In this document: positions 30,354 to 38,883 of the stretch, in pieces
Layout: each line of letters starts with the position of its first letter
Numbering within the stretch: position 1 is the stretch's first letter
NCBI RefSeq assembly: GCF_006352065.1
Contig: NZ_CP040915.1
Coordinates: 2,852,001-2,916,000, forward strand
Length of the DNA: 64,000 nucleotides
Reading direction: 5' to 3'
Source of the DNA: Georgenia yuyongxinii
GTDB taxonomy: Bacteria; Actinomycetota; Actinomycetes; Actinomycetales; Actinomycetaceae
The notes under the pieces: generated by a model
Database searches by the model: none
What the model saw: only the letters and a program-made list of their open reading frames with translations
What the model was told of the DNA's origin: nothing
Program-made: the position numbers and the translations under genes

Positions 30354-31529
30354 GTGCACCTGCGACCTGGTCTGAGCGTGCTGTGGCGCGGACCGGGCGA
30401 GAGCCAGGTCGGGGTCGACCCGCGCTGCGCCGTCGTCCTCGACGGGCTGACGCCCGGCGACCAGCGGGTGGTCGAGCACCTCACGCGCGGCCCGACGCCG
30501 GCCGACCTGCAGCGCGTCGGCCGGGCCGTCGGCGTCGAGCCCGAGCGGGTGCGTGAGCTGGTCGCCCGGCTCAAGGCCGCCGGTGTCCTGGACACCCGGC
30601 CCACTCGGTCCAGCTGGTCCCTGGCGGTTCCCGACACCGAGGAGTCCTACTGGTCCCGGCTGCGGGACGACGGCGACGGCGCCGCCGTCCTCGCGGTACG
30701 CGCCTCCAAGCGGGTGGCCGTCGTGGGTCTGGACCGCGTCGGGTCCTTCCTCGCCACGTTCCTGGCCATGGGCGGGGTCGGGACGCTGCTCCTCGACGAC
30801 GTGTCGGCCGTGACCGAGGCCGACCTCGGCGTGTTCCAGGCGCGGGACGTGGGTGGCCGCCGCGCGACACGTGCCGTCACCCACCTGCGCGCCGCCTTCC
30901 CGCGCCTGCGGACCTCGGCGCCGGCCGGCACGCGGCCCGATCTCGTGGTGACCGTCTCCACCGCCGTCGCCGACCCTCTGCGGTTGCGTCACCTCCGGCG
31001 GGCCGCGATCGCTCACCTTCCGGTGGTGGTCGGGGAGGTCGCCGTCGTCGTCGGTCCGCTCGTGGTGCCCGGGCGCGGGCCGTGCACGCGGTGCCTCGAC
31101 CTGCACCGGGTGGACGCCGACCCCGCGTGGCCGGCCCTGGCCGCCCAGCTGCTGACGTCGGCGCCCACCGGGACGCCGGCCACGCTCGCCCAGCTGGGCG
31201 CGGCGCTCGCGGCCCACCAGGTCCTCGCGGCGCTCGACGACCGGACCGTGACGGTCACCGGCGCCACGCTCGAGGTCACCGCGCTCGACCCCGTGCCGCT
31301 GGTCCGGCAGTGGGCGCCGCATCCCGCGTGCGGGTGCGATGCGCCATCGGCGCCGGCCACTGACCCGGCCGCGGCGACGACGACCCCGGACCAGGCCGCC
31401 GCAACCACAGCGGCAACCACAGACCCAGCCGCGGTAGGGCCCACCTCGGCAGACGGGGAAGAGGACGGCGACGGGGAGCCGGCCCGCGCCGATGCCCTGG
31501 CGCCCGCCGGGTCAGGGGGCCGCGCATGA
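30354..31529 (+). CDS. ThiF/E1-like protein related to cyclodehydratase domains
   Basis: 391 aa. N-terminal winged-helix-like segment (RVVEHLTRGPTPADLQRVGRAVG), then a Rossmann domain RVAVVGLDRVGSFLATFLAMGGVGTLLLDD (~130) as in ThiF/MoeB/E1 adenylating proteins, and a zinc site CTRCLDLHR ... CGCD. The nucleotide loop reads GLDRVGS where E1 enzymes have GxGxxG, so adenylation may be lost. C-terminal ~60 residues are Ala/Thr/Pro-rich. No thiamine or modified-peptide genes are adjacent. Conserved between DUF2342 and uvrD2 in related genomes; role unknown. Confidence 0.8.
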   Translation: MHLRPGLSVLWRGPGESQVGVDPRCAVVLDGLTPGDQRVVEHLTRGPTPADLQRVGRAVGVEPERVRELVARLKAAGVLDTRPTRSSWSLAVPDTEESYWSRLRDDGDGAAVLAVRASKRVAVVGLDRVGSFLATFLAMGGVGTLLLDDVSAVTEADLGVFQARDVGGRRATRAVTHLRAAFPRLRTSAPAGTRPDLVVTVSTAVADPLRLRHLRRAAIAHLPVVVGEVAVVVGPLVVPGRGPCTRCLDLHRVDADPAWPALAAQLLTSAPTGTPATLAQLGAALAAHQVLAALDDRTVTVTGATLEVTALDPVPLVRQWAPHPACGCDAPSAPATDPAAATTTPDQAAATTAATTDPAAVGPTSADGEEDGDGEPARADALAPAGSGGRA

Positions 31530-31651
31530 CGGCGCCGCCGGCGGCCGGGCTCGTGCAGCCCCGGCCGCCGGCGGCGCCGGTAAGTGCCCTCGAGGTGGAC
31601 GCGCCGCGAGAGGCGCGGCCGAGGCCGCGGACCGCAGGGGCTCAGCTGGGG

Positions 31652-32029
31652 CTACGCGGCGGACTCGTCCTTGCGGGGGCGGCCGCGTCCGCGCTTGCGC
31701 GCCACGACGACGCCGTCCTGGAACACCTCGCCGCCCCACACACCCCACGGCTCGCCGCGATCGAGGGCGCCCTCGAGGCATGCCTCACGCACGGGGCAGG
31801 TGCGGCACACCGCCTTGGCGCGCTCGACGTCGGCGGTGCGCTCGGCGAACCACAGGTCGGTGTCCTCGGCCTGCTGGCAGGGGGTGATGGCACCGGGTGA
31901 CGCCGGGGTGGACAGCACGCCCCAGCCGGCGTCGCCGGTGAGGCTGTGCTCTGCGGTGGTGCTGGGCAGGGCCGGCCAGGACACGGACGTTCCTTGGCTG
32001 ATCTGGTCGAGTAGGGCGGTGAGCTGCAC
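31652..32029 (-). CDS. whiB7: WhiB family transcriptional regulator, WhiB7-like
   Basis: 125 aa. The four Fe-S cluster Cys are in ITPCQQAED, KAVCRTCPVREACLEGAL (C...CxxCxxxxxC), followed by EPWGVWGGE, the G[I/V]WGG turn that contacts the sigma factor. The C-terminal RGRGRPRK is an AT-hook, the hallmark of WhiB7. GTG start with AGGAG 7 nt upstream. WhiB7 activates intrinsic antibiotic-resistance genes and itself in response to ribosome inhibition. Its 330-nt leader contains a small ORF, hairpins and an AT-rich promoter element, as in characterised whiB7 loci. Confidence 0.9.
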   Translation of the reverse strand: MQLTALLDQISQGTSVSWPALPSTTAEHSLTGDAGWGVLSTPASPGAITPCQQAEDTDLWFAERTADVERAKAVCRTCPVREACLEGALDRGEPWGVWGGEVFQDGVVVARKRGRGRPRKDESAA

Positions 32030-32097
32030 GGAAGTGCTCCTGGGTTTCGTTCACTTGTCCGGGGCGTGGGCCCGCGTGACCGTCGCAGAACGACGGC

Positions 32098-32127
32098 GGC
32101 CGCGAGTCCCATTGAGGGTCCGCGGCC
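32098..32127 (-). terminator. hairpin in whiB7 leader, candidate attenuator
   Basis: GGCCGCG (32127-32121) pairs with CGCGGCC (32104-32098), with an inner CCC/GGG pairing, between the small leader ORF and whiB7. A second small hairpin, CTGCA-cgagc-TGCAG, lies right after the ORF stop. No U-tract. Fits a translation-dependent attenuator but could be a simple pausing structure. Confidence 0.5.
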
Positions 32128-32151
32128 GGTGAACCTGCAGCTCGTGCAGTC

Positions 32152-32283
32152 TTAGTTCCGGGGGGCGGTTCCCTGGGAGGTGCCGATGGGCGCGATGCGA
32201 CGACGCACCTTTGCCACGGCGGGGCCAGCGATGAAGGGGCAGGCATCGGACGCCGGCGTGTACACGGCGAGCTTGTTGCTCAT
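32152..32283 (-). CDS. 43-aa upstream ORF in the whiB7 leader
   Basis: MSNKLAVYTPASDACPFIAG and 23 more residues, ending in SQGTAPRN. AAGGAGG lies 11 nt before the ATG. It is located between the whiB7 promoter and the attenuator-like hairpin, 122 nt before the whiB7 start. In mycobacteria a leader ORF senses ribosome stalling to allow whiB7 transcription; this one has the same position. The frame is open a little further upstream, but the ribosome site marks this ATG. Confidence 0.65.
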   Translation of the reverse strand: MSNKLAVYTPASDACPFIAGPAVAKVRRRIAPIGTSQGTAPRN

Positions 32284-32360
32284 CACCTCTGACACCTCCT
32301 TCGGCAGCGGGGATCCCTTTTGCTGGCTAGGCGGGGACCCGATCAACTCGGACACGTAGG

Positions 32361-32399
32361 ACCCTAGACCCGGGTCAAGGAGCCGGGCAACGCATTATT
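32361..32399 (-). promoter_or_regulatory. whiB7 promoter with AT-rich WhiB7 box
   Basis: On the minus strand: AATAAT (32399-32394), 3 bp, TTGCCC (32390-32385), an 18-bp spacer, TAGGGT (32366-32361). An AT-rich motif 3 bp upstream of the -35 is the known WhiB7 activation site, so autoactivation is likely. Confidence 0.6.
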
Positions 32400-32544
32400 C
32401 GAGATTCGCCCAGATTTCACCCGGGAGGATGAGCCGGGCTCGTCCCTCAGGACGATTCCCGGCCCGCGTACCGGCCCAGGCAGCACCGCGCCGCGGCACC
32501 GTCATCATGGCGGCGCCGTCAGCGCCGTCCGTCGGCGCCGCCCG

Positions 32545-34581
32545 TCAGCGCGCCAACCACTCCTGGACATCGATGTCCTCACCGCGCACGACGGCGAGCA
32601 CCTGCGGCCCGTACGCCTCCAGCTTGCTCGCGCCGATGCCTCTCAGCACCGCGAGCTGGCGTAGGTCCTTCGGTTTGGCGGTGGCGATCGCCTGCAGTGT
32701 GGTGTCGTGCAGCACCGTGTACGCCGGCTTGCTGACGGCGCGCGCCACCTCACCGCGCCAGTTCCGCAGCCGCTCGAACAGCTCCGCGTCCTTCGGGTTG
32801 TCCTCCATGAACCCCTCGGTGCGCGCCTTGGCGGCGGCGCGGCGGGAGAGCTTGCCGGAACGGAATCCGTCTGCGCCGTCGGGCCAGACGCCGTCGAGGA
32901 AGCGTGACCGCTTCCGCGAGGCCCGCCCGCCCACGGTGCGGGCCCGCGCGAAGGACAGCTGCAGGTGCTCACGGGCGCGGGTGATACCGACGTACAGCAG
33001 CCGCCGCTCCTCGGCGATCGCGTCCTCCCCCTCGGCGAGCGAGATGGGCAGCAGGCCCTCGGAGACCCCGACGAGGAACACGGCGTCCCACTCCAGGCCC
33101 TTCGCGGCGTGCAGGCTGGCCAGCGTGACGCCGGCGACCGTGGGGGCGTGCTGGGCGGCCATGCGGTCGTCGAGCTCGGCGATCAGGCCCACCATGTCGG
33201 CGCCGCGGCTGCTGTGCAGGTCATCGGCGAGGGTGACGAGGGAGTTGAGGGACTCCCAGCGCTCGCGCACCGCACCGCGGGCCGAGGGTGGCTCCGCGGA
33301 CCAGCCCACCGACGACAGCACGTCGCGCACCGCCTCGGTCAGGGGCTGGTCGGCGCTGGAGCGGGCGGCACCGCGCAGCAGCACGATGGCCTCGCGCACC
33401 TCGCGACGGGAGAAGAAGCGCTCGCCGCCGCGCACGAGGTAGCCGATGCCCGCGTCTGCGAGGGCCTGCTCCAGCGCCTCGGACTGGCTGTTGGTGCGGT
33501 AGAGGACGGCGATCTCGTTCAGCGGCACCCCCTCACGCTGGAGGGCGCCGACGCGCTCGGCGACGCCGCGCGCCTCCGCCAGGTCGTCGTCGTAGGTCTC
33601 GAAGCGCACCGGGACCGAGGAGGGGCGCTGGGCCACGAGCTCGACGGCGGCGGACGAGAGGTGCCGGCCGGCCCGGGCGAGGACCCGGTTGGCGAGGTCC
33701 ACCACCTGTGGGGTGGAGCGGTAGTCGCGTACCAGCCGCACCACCTGCGCACCCTCGTAGCGGCGGGAAAAGTCGGTGAGGTAGGAGGGGGTGGCCCCGG
33801 TGAAGGAGTAGATGGTCTGCGAGACGTCGCCGACCACGCAGATCTCCCGGCGGTTGCCCAGCCACAGGTCGAGCAGGCGCTGCTGGAGCGGGGAGACGTC
33901 CTGGTACTCGTCGACCACGAAGTGTCGGTACTGGCGGCGCACCTCGGCGGCGACGTCCTCGCGTTCGAGCAGGATGCCCACGAGGAGGAGCAGGACGTCC
34001 TCGAAGTCGATGACGCCGCGCTCGTTCTTGACGTCCTCGTACACGGAGATGAGCCGGGTGATCGTGGCGTGGTCGTGGCCGGCCGCGCCCTCCCGGCCGG
34101 TGCTGGCGGCCTTGGCGGCGTAGTCCTCCGCCGTGACGAGGGAGACCTTGGACCATTCCACCTCGCCGGCGAGGTCCCGGATCGCGACCCGGTCCGCGCC
34201 CAGGCCGAGCCGGCCGGCGGCCTCGGCCACCAGGGAGGCCTTGTGCTCGGCGATGCGCGGCAGCGTGCCGCCGATCGCCGTGGGCCAGAAGTAGGAGAGC
34301 TGGCGCAGAGCGGCGGCGTGGAAGGTGCGGGCCTGGACTCCGCCGACGCCGAGGTCGCGCAGCCGCGAGCGCATCTCACCGGCGGCGCGGGCGGTGAACG
34401 TCACGGCGAGCACGGTGTTCGGGCTGTAGACGCCGGACCGCACGCCGTTGGCGATGCGGTAGGTGATGGCTCGGGTCTTCCCGGTCCCCGCACCTGCCAG
34501 CACGCACAACGGGCCGGTGAGGTGCTCGGCCACGGCGCGCTGGTCGTCGTCCAGGGCCGCCAGCAGTTCGTCGGTACTCAT
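32545..34581 (-). CDS. uvrD2: ATP-dependent DNA helicase UvrD2 (SF1A with HRDC domain)
   Basis: 678 aa. Walker A CVLAGAGTGKTRAITYRI (~30), DEYQDVSPLQQRLLDLWLG (motif II), VGDVSQTIYSFTGA (motif III), LVRDYRSTPQVVDLANRV (motif IV), VTLASLHAAKGLEWDAVFLVG (motif V) and ERRLLYVGITRAREHLQLSF (motif VI), then a C-terminal HRDC domain (WRGEVARAVSKPAYTVLHD...VLAVVRG). A 3'-5' helicase in DNA repair. The Cys-rich segment found in mycobacterial UvrD2 is absent. Start 34581 (MSTDELLAAL) fits the family; 34611 and 34725 are alternatives, none with a good ribosome site. Confidence 0.92.
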   Translation of the reverse strand: MSTDELLAALDDDQRAVAEHLTGPLCVLAGAGTGKTRAITYRIANGVRSGVYSPNTVLAVTFTARAAGEMRSRLRDLGVGGVQARTFHAAALRQLSYFWPTAIGGTLPRIAEHKASLVAEAAGRLGLGADRVAIRDLAGEVEWSKVSLVTAEDYAAKAASTGREGAAGHDHATITRLISVYEDVKNERGVIDFEDVLLLLVGILLEREDVAAEVRRQYRHFVVDEYQDVSPLQQRLLDLWLGNRREICVVGDVSQTIYSFTGATPSYLTDFSRRYEGAQVVRLVRDYRSTPQVVDLANRVLARAGRHLSSAAVELVAQRPSSVPVRFETYDDDLAEARGVAERVGALQREGVPLNEIAVLYRTNSQSEALEQALADAGIGYLVRGGERFFSRREVREAIVLLRGAARSSADQPLTEAVRDVLSSVGWSAEPPSARGAVRERWESLNSLVTLADDLHSSRGADMVGLIAELDDRMAAQHAPTVAGVTLASLHAAKGLEWDAVFLVGVSEGLLPISLAEGEDAIAEERRLLYVGITRAREHLQLSFARARTVGGRASRKRSRFLDGVWPDGADGFRSGKLSRRAAAKARTEGFMEDNPKDAELFERLRNWRGEVARAVSKPAYTVLHDTTLQAIATAKPKDLRQLAVLRGIGASKLEAYGPQVLAVVRGEDIDVQEWLAR

Positions 34582-34805
34582 CCCGGCCAGTCTCTCAGCC
34601 GCCACGGACATCGTCCGGCCGCGGCCGGTCGGCGGTGCACGGCGAGGTCCGTCGACGCTCTCCACCGATGCGCGGCGGCGTGGATCGCCGGGGCCGTGTC
34701 GTCGCGTACCGGTGAGACGCATCACTTCCGCGCACGCGCCCGCGCCGTCGGGAAGAATCGGAACGGAAGTGACGTTTGAGCGGGCAACGACGGAGAGGAG
34801 TCCTC

Positions 34806-35072
34806 ATGACGACGCAGGCGCCCGAGGCCGGCACGATCACCATGTACTCGACCACCTGGTGCGGCTACTGCCGCCGGCTGAAGACCCAGCTGGACAGCGA
34901 GGGCATCGCTTACACCGAGGTCAACATCGAGGAGGACGAGACCTCGGCGAAGTTCGTCGAGTCCGTCAACGACGGCAACCAGACCGTCCCCACGGTCGTG
35001 TTCCCGGACGGCTCGGCCGCGACCAACCCCTCGCTCTCCGAGGTCCGCAAGCGCCTGGCGACCGCCAACTGA
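34806..35072 (+). CDS. mycoredoxin / glutaredoxin-like protein
   Basis: 88 aa, thioredoxin fold with CGYC active site in YSTTWCGYCRRLKTQL (~19-22), the cis-Pro in QTVPTVVF and the GS..TNPS C-terminal segment. Mycoredoxins reduce mycothiol mixed disulfides. GAGAGGAG lies before ATG 34806. Located between uvrD2 and nudC, the conserved actinobacterial order (mrx1 next to uvrD2). Confidence 0.92.
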   Translation: MTTQAPEAGTITMYSTTWCGYCRRLKTQLDSEGIAYTEVNIEEDETSAKFVESVNDGNQTVPTVVFPDGSAATNPSLSEVRKRLATAN

Positions 35073-35076
35073 CTCC

Positions 35077-35113
35077 GGTCGGCCCCGCCCACCTCTGGTG
35101 GGCGGGGCCGACC
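35077..35113. terminator. bidirectional terminator between mycoredoxin and nudC
   Basis: 17-bp perfect stem GGTCGGCCCCGCCCACC / GGTGGGCGGGGCCGACC with a TCT loop, between two convergent genes. Confidence 0.8.
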
Positions 35114-35159
35114 TCTGCCCGGTCGCCGGTGCCCGTGCGGTGCCGCAGCCCGAAGCCGT

Positions 35160-36176
35160 TCACCGCAGCGGGCCGCCGAACCACTCCTCGATGAGCGCGA
35201 GCGCGATGGAGGAACGCATCGGCAGCAGCACCTCGCCGTCGCGCACCGCGGCGGAGAGCTCCTCCCGCGAGAAGAACCGGGCGGCGGTGATCTCCACGCC
35301 GTCGACGCTGACGTCGGTGCTCGCCCCCTCGGCCACCTTCGCGCGGAAGCCCAGCATCAACGACGCTGGGAACGGCCACGGCTGAGAGGCCCTGAACTCC
35401 ACCTCGCCGACGGCGATCCCCGCCTCCTCCGCGACCTCGCGCCGCACCGCGGCCTCGATCGACTCCCCCGGCTCGACGTAGCCGGCGAGGGTCGAGTACC
35501 GGCGGGCCGGCCAGTGCGCGGCGTGCCCGAGGAGGACGCGGTCCTCGGCGTCGGTCACCGCCATGATCACCGCTGGATCGGTGCGCGGGTAGTGCAGGGA
35601 GTGGTCGGCGGTGCAGCGACGCACCCAGCCCGCCTCCACCACCTCGGTCATCTCCCCGCACCGGGGGCACCGCGGGTGCCGCGCGTGCCAGGCGGCCAGG
35701 GCGACGGCGGTCGTCGCCAGGCCGGCGTCGCGGTCGGGTAGGGCGTCTCCCACGTCGCGCAGGTGCGAGAACGTCAGCCCGTCGACGAAGCCCACCAGTG
35801 CGGCGTCCTCCTGGATCGGGACGCCGTCGAGGTCTCGCTCCTCCCCCAGCGTCTCGGGCAGGGTCAGGGCGAGGTAGGCGCCGTCGGCGTCCTTGCCGAG
35901 GTAGGTGAGGTGCTCGGGGTCCCAGGTGGCGCCCGCGACGTCGGACGGGGCGTGCAGGTCCAGGGCGCCGTCCCGGGAGGCCACCAGCCCGCGCCGCAGC
36001 AGGAGCACCCGGGTGGTGGGCGCGGAGACGAGCGCCGCGACGACGCCGGGCCGCGTCCGTGCCGCGGCATCGAGGTCGACGGTGGAGCGGGCCAGCGGAA
36101 GATCGTGCACCACCTCACCGTAGGGCGTCCGGGCGGACCGGAGGGGGCAGCTGCCACTGGAGTGGTCAGCTTCCAT
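35160..36176 (-). CDS. nudC: NAD+ diphosphatase (Nudix, NudC type)
   Basis: 338 aa. N-terminal domain, zinc-ribbon CPRCGEMTEVVEAGWVRRC (third Cys present, fourth replaced by the nearby TADH), then the Nudix box GYVEPGESIEAAVRREVAEEAG (~220-245) and the SQPWPFPASLMLGF motif that marks NudC NADH pyrophosphatases. Hydrolyses NAD(H) and removes NAD caps from RNA. The ATG at 36176 lies inside a duplicated ~55-bp segment; the true start may be a GTG further in (near VVHDLPLARS, residue 22), so the first ~20 residues are uncertain. Confidence 0.9.
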   Translation of the reverse strand: MEADHSSGSCPLRSARTPYGEVVHDLPLARSTVDLDAAARTRPGVVAALVSAPTTRVLLLRRGLVASRDGALDLHAPSDVAGATWDPEHLTYLGKDADGAYLALTLPETLGEERDLDGVPIQEDAALVGFVDGLTFSHLRDVGDALPDRDAGLATTAVALAAWHARHPRCPRCGEMTEVVEAGWVRRCTADHSLHYPRTDPAVIMAVTDAEDRVLLGHAAHWPARRYSTLAGYVEPGESIEAAVRREVAEEAGIAVGEVEFRASQPWPFPASLMLGFRAKVAEGASTDVSVDGVEITAARFFSREELSAAVRDGEVLLPMRSSIALALIEEWFGGPLR

Positions 36177-36240
36177 CGGACCTCCGGGCGGACCGGAGGG
36201 TCAGCTGCCACTGGAGTGGTCAGCTTCCATCGGACCTCCG
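36131..36240. repeat. two ~55-bp direct repeats over the nudC start
   Basis: Copies 36131-36185 and 36186-36240, nearly identical (two Gs in one replaced by a T in the other). Each carries GGAGG-tccg-ATGGAAGCTG. The outer copy encodes MEADHSSGS then stops; the inner copy opens into nudC. Confidence 0.8.
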
Positions 36241-36255
36241 GACGGACCGAACGGG

Positions 36256-38594
36256 TCACCCGCCGTCGAGCACACCTGCCACGTCCGAGATCAGCCAGGC
36301 CTGCTCCGCGGTGGCCCCGGAGAATACGACGAGCAGATCGGCGCCGACCGCATGGACGGACGCGCCGTCGTACGCGCCGCGGCTTGGCAGCCGGGCCCAC
36401 CGCCAGTCCTCGCCCTCGCGTGAGAGCCACACCACCGGGCCTTCGTGCTCGGGAGTGCTCAGGTGCCCGGCGGCGGCGAGACCGCCCTCGACCTCGTGCG
36501 CGGCGTGGCGGACGACGCCGTCGGGCAGGCGGCCGGACTCCTCGACGGCGAGCCCGTCGCCGCTGCGCCAGGTCACCGTGGCGCCGGCCGCGCTCCCGCC
36601 GATGACGAGTCCGTCCGGGCCTGTGCGGCACCACGAGAACGCGGTCCCGACGGCACCGGCGTGGCCCCGCGTCCACACGCCCTCGACCAGCCGCCATATC
36701 GCCGCCCGTGTGCCGTCGACGTCGTCGTCCGACCAGCCCACGGCAACCAGTCCACCGTCGGGAAGCTCACAGACGTCCCTCATGGCGGAGTCGTCGCCCT
36801 CGTCGGCGTAGTCGCCGGCCATCGGGTCCAGGTACGGCCGTCCGTGGAGGTCCAGACCATCGCCGTCCGCGCCTCGTCGAAGAACAGGGTGGGTGCCACC
36901 CGGCCGAGCGCGTACCAGCTCAGGGCGACGTGTTCGAGGTGGGTGGCGTACACGAACCCACCGCCGGTGATGCCGGTGACCGCCTCCCACGGGGCGCCGG
37001 GCGCCGTCCGTACCCAGCCGGCGGTGTGCACGTCCGGGTCGCCCGCGCGGCCGGCGCCCAAGAGCACCGTGACGCCGTCCGCGTCGGCGCCAGACCCCGC
37101 GCCCGCGTCCGCGACTGCACCTGCGCCTGGGCCTACGCCTGGGCCTGCGAGGGAGGTCACCTTCGCGTACTGGCCGAGCCCGTCTGGCCCCCACGGTCCC
37201 GGGCGCACCCGGGCGCCGTCGAGCACCATCGGCGCGGCGGCGGTCCCGGTGGCCCACCCCTCCTCGAGCTCCTCGAAGTACGGACGGGACCCGACGACCC
37301 CGACGACGTCGTCGACCACGTGCACCGAGTCGACGCGGGCGGGGCGCACTGTGCCGGCCAGCGGGTGCGCCTCCAGCAGTCCGGTAGGCGACAGGGCCTG
37401 GACCTCGGCCGAGTTGGCGAAGTGGACGAGGAACCAGTCGTCGCCGTCGGGCGAGTGCCACGTCATCCCCGCGGCGTCCGCCCCGTCCACCGGCTTGCTG
37501 CGGTCCCACGCCTCCCACCTTCCCGGCGCGACACGCTCGACGGCGACCAGGTCCCGGCCCGGCGCGAGGGACGCCGCGGCGGTGACCGTGGCGTCGGCGA
37601 TCGGGCGGCCGAGGGAGACGTCGTCCGACGGCTCATGCCAGGTGCCGAACTTGTCGAGGTCGAATGCCTCGGCCACCCACGTCAGCCCGTCCGCTGAGGA
37701 CCAGGCCGCCGGAGACCTTGCACCACGGGTCTCGTCGTGCGCCGAGCCGGTGGCGACGTAGTCGGTACCGCTCCACACCGCCCCGGCTACGGCGGAGCGG
37801 GCTGCGGCGATCGGGTGCGGGCCCTGCCAGGTGCGGCCGGCGTCGTCGGAGACATAGGCGACCGCTGTCGACGGCCCTCCGGCGCGCCGCAGCTGGGCGG
37901 TGACGAGCAGCTGATCGCCGTGCCCGGAGGCGGAGGTCAGTGTCAGCTCCTCTTCCGCGGCGGACGGTGGCAGCGCCACCACCCGCACGTCGGTGGCGTC
38001 CTCGGCATCGACGACGACGGCCCACGCGGTCTCGTCCACGTCCTCCCCCACCGCGACCAGCGTGCTACCCACGACGCCGACGGCGTCGAAGCGCACTGCG
38101 CTCGCCGCGTCGCCGAGCGTGACGCTGCCGAATGTGCGGCGGTTGGGCGCGAGGGAGAGGAAACCCCGCTGTTGGGTGCCGTCCGAGGACCATCCCGCGA
38201 CGGCGAGGATCTCTCCCGAGGACGCGCCGCTCACGCTCTCCACGTGGCCGTCGATGCCGAGCCGGCCGGGTTCGATGGCACCTTCGAGGTCGAGTCGCCA
38301 CACGCCGACGTCCGCCGGTCTTCCCGGTTCCTCCACGACGCCCACGGCGACCGGAACCGGCCGGGTCCCGTGCCCGGGGAGCAAGGTCCAGCTCCACGCG
38401 GCCGGGCCGGTGGAACGGGTCTCGGGCGGCAGCGCGACCTCGGTCAGCGGGACGTCGATCCGTTGTGACGACGGCTGGTCGGGCGGCGGGGCGCTCTCCG
38501 CCTGCCCGCTCGTGCAGCCGGCGAGGGCGAGGAGCGCCACCAGGGACGTCACGAGCGCCCTCCGTGCCGACATGGTCGAGCGGGCCTGCCCCAT
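36256..38594 (-). pseudogene. secreted lipoprotein of unknown function, frameshifted
   Basis: Starts at ATG 38594 (GGAGGT upstream). Signal peptide ARRALVTSLVALLALAGC ends in a lipobox (LAGC), so a lipid-anchored extracytoplasmic protein. Repeated segments of the form AVVWTS.DG.TW and AYVSDDAGRTW suggest BNR-like beta-propeller blades; a low-complexity Gly/Ala/Asp stretch lies at 37080-37150. Around 36821-36835 the frame is lost (WTSTDGRTWT continues only to a stop at 36780), while the second frame continues from DPMAGDYADEGDDSAM to a natural end at 36256. One missing base would restore ~775 residues. Could be a true mutation or a sequencing error. Confidence 0.75.
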
Positions 38595-38883
38595 GTGACC
38601 TCCGTGGTTGCGCACTTGTCGGTCGGTGTCGGGCTCAACGTACGGATCGAGGTGGGCCCAGGGATACGGGGGCAATGCCACCTGTGGACAGAGCCGGGCC
38701 AGCTCGTGCGACGTCGTCGTGGGTGCGCCACCCTCGCGGCTGCCGGTCGCCGTCGTCGCCACGTTGTGAGGCCCAGACCCGCAGGTGTGACGGGGCCCTA
38801 ACCCGCAGACCTTTCATCCTGTTCGGCAACCGCACCGCGCCCTACGCTCGATAGCAAGATCGCTTTCCGCAAAGGAGCGGACG

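Noticed and set aside
28818-31322. 834-codon minus-strand frame across DUF2342 and the ThiF-like gene
   Set aside because: Shadow frame with His/Gly/Arg bias, no start signal, and both plus-strand genes have clear families.
32429-34779. Long plus-strand frames opposite uvrD2
   Set aside because: Complement shadows of a helicase whose motifs are all visible on the minus strand.
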